NCBI GenBank assembly: GCA_045538195.1
Contig: JAZSRA010000132.1
Location: forward strand, 1 to 8,312
Direction: 5' to 3'
Length of the DNA: 8,312 bases
Source of the DNA: SVTX01 sp045538195
Lineage (GTDB): Bacteria; Bacillota; Clostridia; Oscillospirales; CAG-272
This document shows positions 5,855 to 8,312 of this stretch, piece by piece; the stretch's first letter is position 1; the number at the start of each line of letters is the position of its first letter. The position numbers and the translations under genes were made by a program. The notes under the pieces were generated by a model. That model had not been told where the DNA came from. It did no database searches and was given only the letters and a program-made list of their open reading frames with translations.

Positions 5855-5870
5855 TGGAGAGTGGAAAGTG
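5851..5870 (+). repeat. Dispersed 20-bp repeat, copy 2
   Basis: Exact inverse of 3837-3856 and followed by further GTGGAAA-type units up to 5878, giving a short run of AGTGG-AGA/AAA repeats. It begins at the L29 stop codon and leads into the S17 ribosome binding site (AAAGGAGG, 5878-5885), so L29 and S17 are spaced further apart than in compact operons. Confidence 0.8.
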
Positions 5871-5892
5871 GAAAGTGAAAGGAGGTTGCACT

Positions 5893-6159
5893 TTGAGCGA
5901 ATCCGTTAAACGTAACGAACGCAAAACCCGTATCGGCAAAGTCGTTTCTGATAAAATGCAGAAAACTATTACCGTTGCCATTGAGGAACTCGTTCAACAT
6001 AAACTTTACAAAAAGTCCGTTAAACGTACCATTAAATTTCTCGCACACGACGAAAACCAAGAAGCACACGTCGGCGATCGCGTCCAAATTATGGAAACCC
6101 GCCCGCTTTCTAAGCATAAGCGTTGGCGTCTCGTCTCTATCGTTGAGAAAGCTAAATAA
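5893..6159 (+). CDS. rpsQ: 30S ribosomal protein S17
   Basis: Complete 88-residue S17, an OB-fold protein that binds 16S rRNA early in small-subunit assembly. It contains RNERKTRIGKVVSDKMQKT, the VQHKLYKKSVKRT loop, the AHDENQEAHVGDRVQI strand region and ETRPLSKHKRWRLV near the end. I place the start at TTG 5893, 7 bases after AAAGGAGG (5878-5885). The frame is open upstream to ATG 5854, but that would translate the dispersed repeat and lacks a ribosome binding site. Confidence 0.95.
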   Translation: MSESVKRNERKTRIGKVVSDKMQKTITVAIEELVQHKLYKKSVKRTIKFLAHDENQEAHVGDRVQIMETRPLSKHKRWRLVSIVEKAK

Positions 6160-6256
6160 TCAGTATATTTTAGCATATATTTTATTATCGTATTATTGCT
6201 AAAAACTATTAAACCTCAGTTGTAATTCCTAAAAACTATCGAAAGGAGAAAATTCC
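6160..6256. other. AT-rich spacer between S17 and L14 with an 11-bp direct repeat
   Basis: Ninety-seven bases separate S17 from L14, long for this operon. CTAAAAACTAT occurs at 6199-6209 and 6229-6239 (30-base period). The first half is A/T-rich (TATATTTTAGCATATATTTTATTAT) and could hold an internal promoter, but no clean -35/-10 pair is visible. GAAAGGAG at 6241-6248 serves the L14 GTG start. Confidence 0.6.
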
Positions 6257-6625
6257 GTGATTCAACAACAAACTATGCTCAACGTTGCTGATAACACCGG
6301 CGCTAAAGATTTAATGTGTATCCGCGTCCTTGGCGGCTCTTACCGCCGCTACGCCAATATCGGCGATGTTATCGTTGCCAGCGTCAAATCTGCTACGCCC
6401 GGCGGGCAGGTTAAAAAAGGCGATGTTGTTAAAGCCGTCGTTGTTCGCTCTAAAAAAGGCTTGCGCCGCCCAGACGGTTCCTATATTCGTTTCGACGAAA
6501 ACGCCGCAGTCCTTATCAAAGAGGATAAAACTCCGCGCGGTACCCGTATCTTCGGACCCGTCGCTCGTGAACTCCGCGATAACGATTTTATGAAAATTAT
6601 TTCTCTCGCTCCCGAAGTTTTATAA
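6257..6625 (+). CDS. rplN: 50S ribosomal protein L14
   Basis: Complete 122-residue L14, which sits at the subunit interface and forms an inter-subunit bridge. It opens MIQQQTMLNVADNTGAKDLMCIRVLGG and carries the VVRSKKGLRRPDGSYIRFDENAAVLI core and GTRIFGPVARELRDNDFMKIISLAPEVL end. The start is GTG 6257, 8 bases after GAAAGGAG. Full length for the family with no anomalies. It is followed 12 bases later by L24, whose ribosome binding site overlaps the L14 stop. Confidence 0.97.
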   Translation: MIQQQTMLNVADNTGAKDLMCIRVLGGSYRRYANIGDVIVASVKSATPGGQVKKGDVVKAVVVRSKKGLRRPDGSYIRFDENAAVLIKEDKTPRGTRIFGPVARELRDNDFMKIISLAPEVL

Positions 6626-6637
6626 GGAGGCTTCACT

Positions 6638-6970
6638 GTGTCACTTGCTAAATTGAATGTCAAAAAGGGCGACACCGTTGTTGTCCTTTCCGGCAAAGAT
6701 AAAGGTAAGCAGGGCAAAATTATTCAGGCTCTTCCCAAAAAATCTCAAGTCATCGTTGAAGACGTCAACAAAGTTAAACGCCACACCAAGCCTTCTCTTA
6801 AGGCTCCTCAAGGCGGTATCATTGCTAAGGAAATGCCCCTGAATGTTTGCAAAGTTCAACTCGTTTGCCCAGCTTGCAATAAACCTACTCGTATTGCTCA
6901 TAAATCCGTTGACGGCAAAAACCTGCGCGTCTGCAAAAAATGCGGCGAAGTCGTCGATTCCGCCAAATAA
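6638..6970 (+). CDS. rplX: 50S ribosomal protein L24
   Basis: Complete 110-residue L24, an assembly initiator that binds 23S rRNA near the exit tunnel. The KOW region is KKGDTVVVLSGKDKGKQGKI (residues ~9-28), then VEDVNKVKRHTKP and the C-terminal CPACNKPTRIAHK-CKKCG ribbon (two CxxC pairs, ~77-103). The start is GTG 6638, 7 bases after AAGGAGG (6624-6630). Normal length and position between L14 and L5. Confidence 0.96.
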   Translation: MSLAKLNVKKGDTVVVLSGKDKGKQGKIIQALPKKSQVIVEDVNKVKRHTKPSLKAPQGGIIAKEMPLNVCKVQLVCPACNKPTRIAHKSVDGKNLRVCKKCGEVVDSAK

Positions 6971-6988
6971 TTTGAAAGGAGGTTTACC

Positions 6989-7150
6989 ATGAACAGACTG
7001 CTTGACAAATACAAATCCGAAGTTGTCCCTGCTCTCACTCAAAAATTTAACTTTTCCAACGTGATGCAGGTTCCCAAACTCGTTAAAGTCGTTATCAATA
7101 TCGCTTGCGGCGACGCTGTCGGTAACTCTAAAGCTATTGACACCGCCGTT
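6989..7150 (+). pseudogene. rplE: 50S ribosomal protein L5, N-terminal fragment
   Basis: L5 contacts 5S rRNA and the P-site tRNA. ATG 6989 follows AAAGGAGG (6975-6982). The first 54 codons match L5 (MNRLLDKYKSEVVPALTQKF through VPKLVKVVINIACGDAVGNSKAIDTAV). At 7148-7150 the sequence runs into a T-tract (7149-7158) and the frame continues as unrelated FFLYYAGK... to a stop at 7228. L5 is about 180 residues, so some 125 are missing. The missing part and the start of S14 are replaced by two small element genes. Confidence 0.94.
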
Positions 7151-7193
7151 TTTTTTTTATATTATGCAGGTAAAATACTAGGAGGTGGAAAAA

Positions 7194-7427
7194 ATGGCTT
7201 TTATCGGTTCTGCGAAAAAAGAATCTAACAATTTCACGGTGTATCATCTTGACGCTACCGGCAGCAAAAATAGCGAACGCTTCAATTTCGCTTTGAAAAT
7301 TAATGAAGTTTCGTCTGATACCGCGGTTGCTCTTGATTCTTTCGCACGCGGCTTTGTAAATCTTACTAAAGATACCTACGACGACAGTCAAATTTTCACG
7401 TCAAGAAATCTTATCGAAGGGAGTTGA
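7194..7427 (+). CDS. Small DUF1659-like protein
   Basis: A 77-residue protein, ATG 7194, 8 bases after AGGAGG (7180-7185); GTG 7185 in the same frame is inside the binding site and unlikely. The pattern FNFALKINEVSSDTAVALDSF-ARGFVNLTKDTYDD, with a strand, a serine-rich turn and a helix carrying the A-xx-L region, fits the short DUF1659 family, whose members often sit next to DUF2922 genes in Firmicutes. Function is unknown. There are no cysteines, membrane segment or signal peptide. It is followed after 5 bases by the 76-residue gene, so the two are probably co-translated. The T-tract and TATATTAT just upstream (7151-7165) may be part of its own promoter, but no -35 remains. Family assignment is moderate. 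Confidence 0.6.
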   Translation: MAFIGSAKKESNNFTVYHLDATGSKNSERFNFALKINEVSSDTAVALDSFARGFVNLTKDTYDDSQIFTSRNLIEGS

Positions 7428-7432
7428 TAATT

Positions 7433-7663
7433 ATGGCAAATTCCACAAAAAAGTTATTTGTTTTTCACGAATACGATAACGGTCCCGTAAAATATGAAAC
7501 TTTCAGAACGGTTTTGCCGACGAACACCGCTGACAACCAAACGCAAAAGCAAAATGTTATAAATTGGGCAAGGAATTTCATTACTTCAATTTCTCAAAAT
7601 GATTATGGTTATGTGAGACTTGAGGAAACTATTTCATTAAACGAGATACTCGCCGATTTGTAA
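7433..7663 (+). CDS. Hypothetical 76-residue protein of the element
   Basis: I do not recognise this protein. ATG 7433 follows GAAGGGAG (7416-7423). It is soluble-looking, with a strand-rich first half (KKLFVFHEYDNGPVKYETFRTV), a central helix (KQNVINWARNFITSI) and a final acidic region (LEETISLNEILADL). Size and layout resemble its DUF1659-like neighbour, so both may be a small structural or accessory pair together with the DUF2922-like protein. Its stop TAA (7661-7663) lies inside the first codons of the S14 fragment, so the true end could differ if the join cut the gene short. Confidence 0.6.
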   Translation: MANSTKKLFVFHEYDNGPVKYETFRTVLPTNTADNQTQKQNVINWARNFITSISQNDYGYVRLEETISLNEILADL

Positions 7664-7775
7664 AATTTGCGGTCGCCCTCATGCTTATATGAGAAAGTTT
7701 GATATGTGCCGCATTTGTTTCCGTGAACAATCTTATGCCGGAGCTATTCCGGGCGTTACCAAAGCCAGTTGGTAA
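7659..7775 (+). pseudogene. rpsN: 30S ribosomal protein S14 (zinc type), C-terminal fragment
   Basis: The last 38 codons of a 61-residue zinc-type S14: CKICGRPHAYMRKFDMCRIC (both CxxC pairs of the zinc site) then FREQSYAGAIPGVTKASW-stop. The first ~23 residues and the start codon are missing, so it cannot be translated as S14. It sits in the correct place, just before S8. The join to the upstream gene is at TTGTAAAATTTGC, where TAA ends the upstream frame and TGT-AAA-ATT-TGC starts the S14 reading. Confidence 0.93.
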
Positions 7776-7799
7776 TTGAAAGGAGGATATCGGTTACTT

Positions 7800-7946
7800 A
7801 TGGCAATGACTGATCCTATTGCAGATATGCTTACTCGCATTCGCAATGCTAATTCTGTCTATCATGACAAAGTTGATATTCCCGGTTCCAAAATTAAAAC
7901 CGCTATTGCGGAAGTTTTGAAAAAGGAAGGTGTTTTAAATGGCTGA
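7800..7946 (+). pseudogene. rpsH: 30S ribosomal protein S8, N-terminal fragment
   Basis: S8 binds helix 21 of 16S rRNA and also represses the spc operon in some bacteria. ATG 7800, with AGGAGG at 7781-7786 (13 bases away, longer than usual). About 44 codons match S8 (MAMTDPIADMLTRIRNAN, KVDIPGSKIKTAIAEVLKKEG), then the frame ends VLNG-stop at 7946. S8 is ~132 residues, so two thirds are missing, including the rRNA-binding C-terminal domain. The bases AAAAAGGAAGGTG serve both as S8 codons and as a ribosome binding site for the DUF2922-like gene, which starts at 7939 inside this frame. Confidence 0.93.
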
Positions 7947-8312
7947 CACACAAACAACGGTAACTACCCTTGATATTCAAATGTTAGACGCAGACCGCGG
8001 GGACGCTACCACCATTAAGCTTGACAATCCTAAAAACAACATTACACGTGAGCAAGTTAGCGCGGCAATGCAACCAGCTTTCACTAACGGCTGGTTTTTG
8101 ACAAATAAAGGTAGCGTCGCAATGTATTTGGGCGATGTTACAATCAATCAATCAATTAAAACCAAATTAGCCGGCGAAGATTTTTATGTTACGCCGCCAT
8201 CGCTTAATTTTTCAGTAAATGCAGGTACAAGTTTCAGTTATCAAAATATTACTGTTTCAGGTGCTACCATTCAAGGTTACAATTTCGTTAATGTCGCTGA
8301 TGATTTAGCACC
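7939..8312 (+). CDS. DUF2922-like protein with extra C-terminal domain (continues at 77-227)
   Basis: ATG 7939 follows AAGGAAGG by 8 bases. The first ~70 residues resemble DUF2922, a short family of unknown function found beside DUF1659 genes: LDIQMLDADRGDATTIKLDN, then PKNNITREQVSAAMQPAFTN, then GWFLTNKGSVAMYLGDVTI. Known members are mostly about 70 residues. This one continues for about 100 more, starting at TPPSLNFSVNAGTSFSYQNI, rich in Ser, Thr, Asn and Val and apparently all-beta. The complete product across the circle is 174 residues. It has no cysteines, signal peptide or membrane helix. A surface, structural or binding role is possible but not shown. The gene begins inside the S8 fragment, so it would be read on the ribosomal transcript. 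Confidence 0.7.
   Translation, partial: MADTQTTVTTLDIQMLDADRGDATTIKLDNPKNNITREQVSAAMQPAFTNGWFLTNKGSVAMYLGDVTINQSIKTKLAGEDFYVTPPSLNFSVNAGTSFSYQNITVSGATIQGYNFVNVADDLA
8237..8312. repeat. Terminal direct repeat, right copy (circular overlap)
   Basis: Identical to 1-76. Removing one copy gives the 8,236-bp circle with an uninterrupted DUF2922-like gene. Confidence 0.93.

Noticed and set aside
5854..5892. Extending S17 to ATG 5854
   Set aside because: It would translate the dispersed repeat; TTG 5893 has the ribosome binding site at normal spacing.

Overview
The window reads as an 8,236-bp circle. Bases 1-76 are repeated exactly at 8237-8312, and one open reading frame runs through that join (7939-8312 continued at 77-227). 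All genes lie on the + strand. The host-type sequence is from a Gram-positive-style (Firmicutes) bacterium. It has strong AAAGGAGG ribosome binding sites, several TTG and GTG starts, a zinc-type S14, a four-cysteine adenylate kinase LID and the classic spc ribosomal protein gene order. The ribosomal proteins look most like those of Negativicutes (Selenomonas/Acidaminococcus relatives), but that placement is an inference from memory of the families.

The layout is a mosaic. Starting at 5286 and going round the circle, host pieces appear in chromosomal order: L16 (C-terminal part), L29, S17, L14, L24, L5 (first 54 codons), S14 (last 38 codons), S8 (first ~44 codons), L6 (C-terminal ~125 codons), L18 (frameshifted), SecY (N-terminus missing), adenylate kinase (intact) and IF-1 (last ~10 residues missing). 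IF-1 then joins directly to L16 and closes the ring. Between these pieces sit genes that do not belong to a ribosomal operon: a DUF1659-like protein plus an unknown 76-aa protein (7194-7663, between L5 and S14), a long DUF2922-like protein (7939 through the join to 227, between S8 and L6), and a pC194-type HUH rolling-circle replication protein (979-2574, between L18 and SecY). These look like the genes of a small cryptic rolling-circle plasmid or related element.

The element genes take the place of host sequence rather than sitting inside intact operon genes. Their edges fall close to gene boundaries, at a ribosome binding site or start on one side and usually at the stop codon on the other, with a few bases of shared sequence at most joins. 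Two explanations must be weighed. One is a real rolling-circle replicon carrying spc-operon pieces, or an excised chromosomal circle that recombined with a plasmid. The other is a chimeric or collapsed assembly of a host operon and a co-resident plasmid. The sequence alone cannot decide, although the shared orientation, retained host order and gene-precise joins argue against random joining.

The largest non-coding stretch (4523-5107) holds a decayed second copy of the adk 3' end, several strong inverted repeats, a TAAAAA tandem repeat and a duplicated 18-bp leader-like sequence. The Rep downstream region (2575-2727) holds a probable terminator, a palindromic GGTTCCA/TGGAACC site and a TATAAT followed by a partial copy of the same site, which suggests an element control region cut off by the join to secY. 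Only L29, S17, L14, L24, adenylate kinase, Rep, the two small element proteins and (across the circle) the DUF2922 protein look complete. The rest are fragments.
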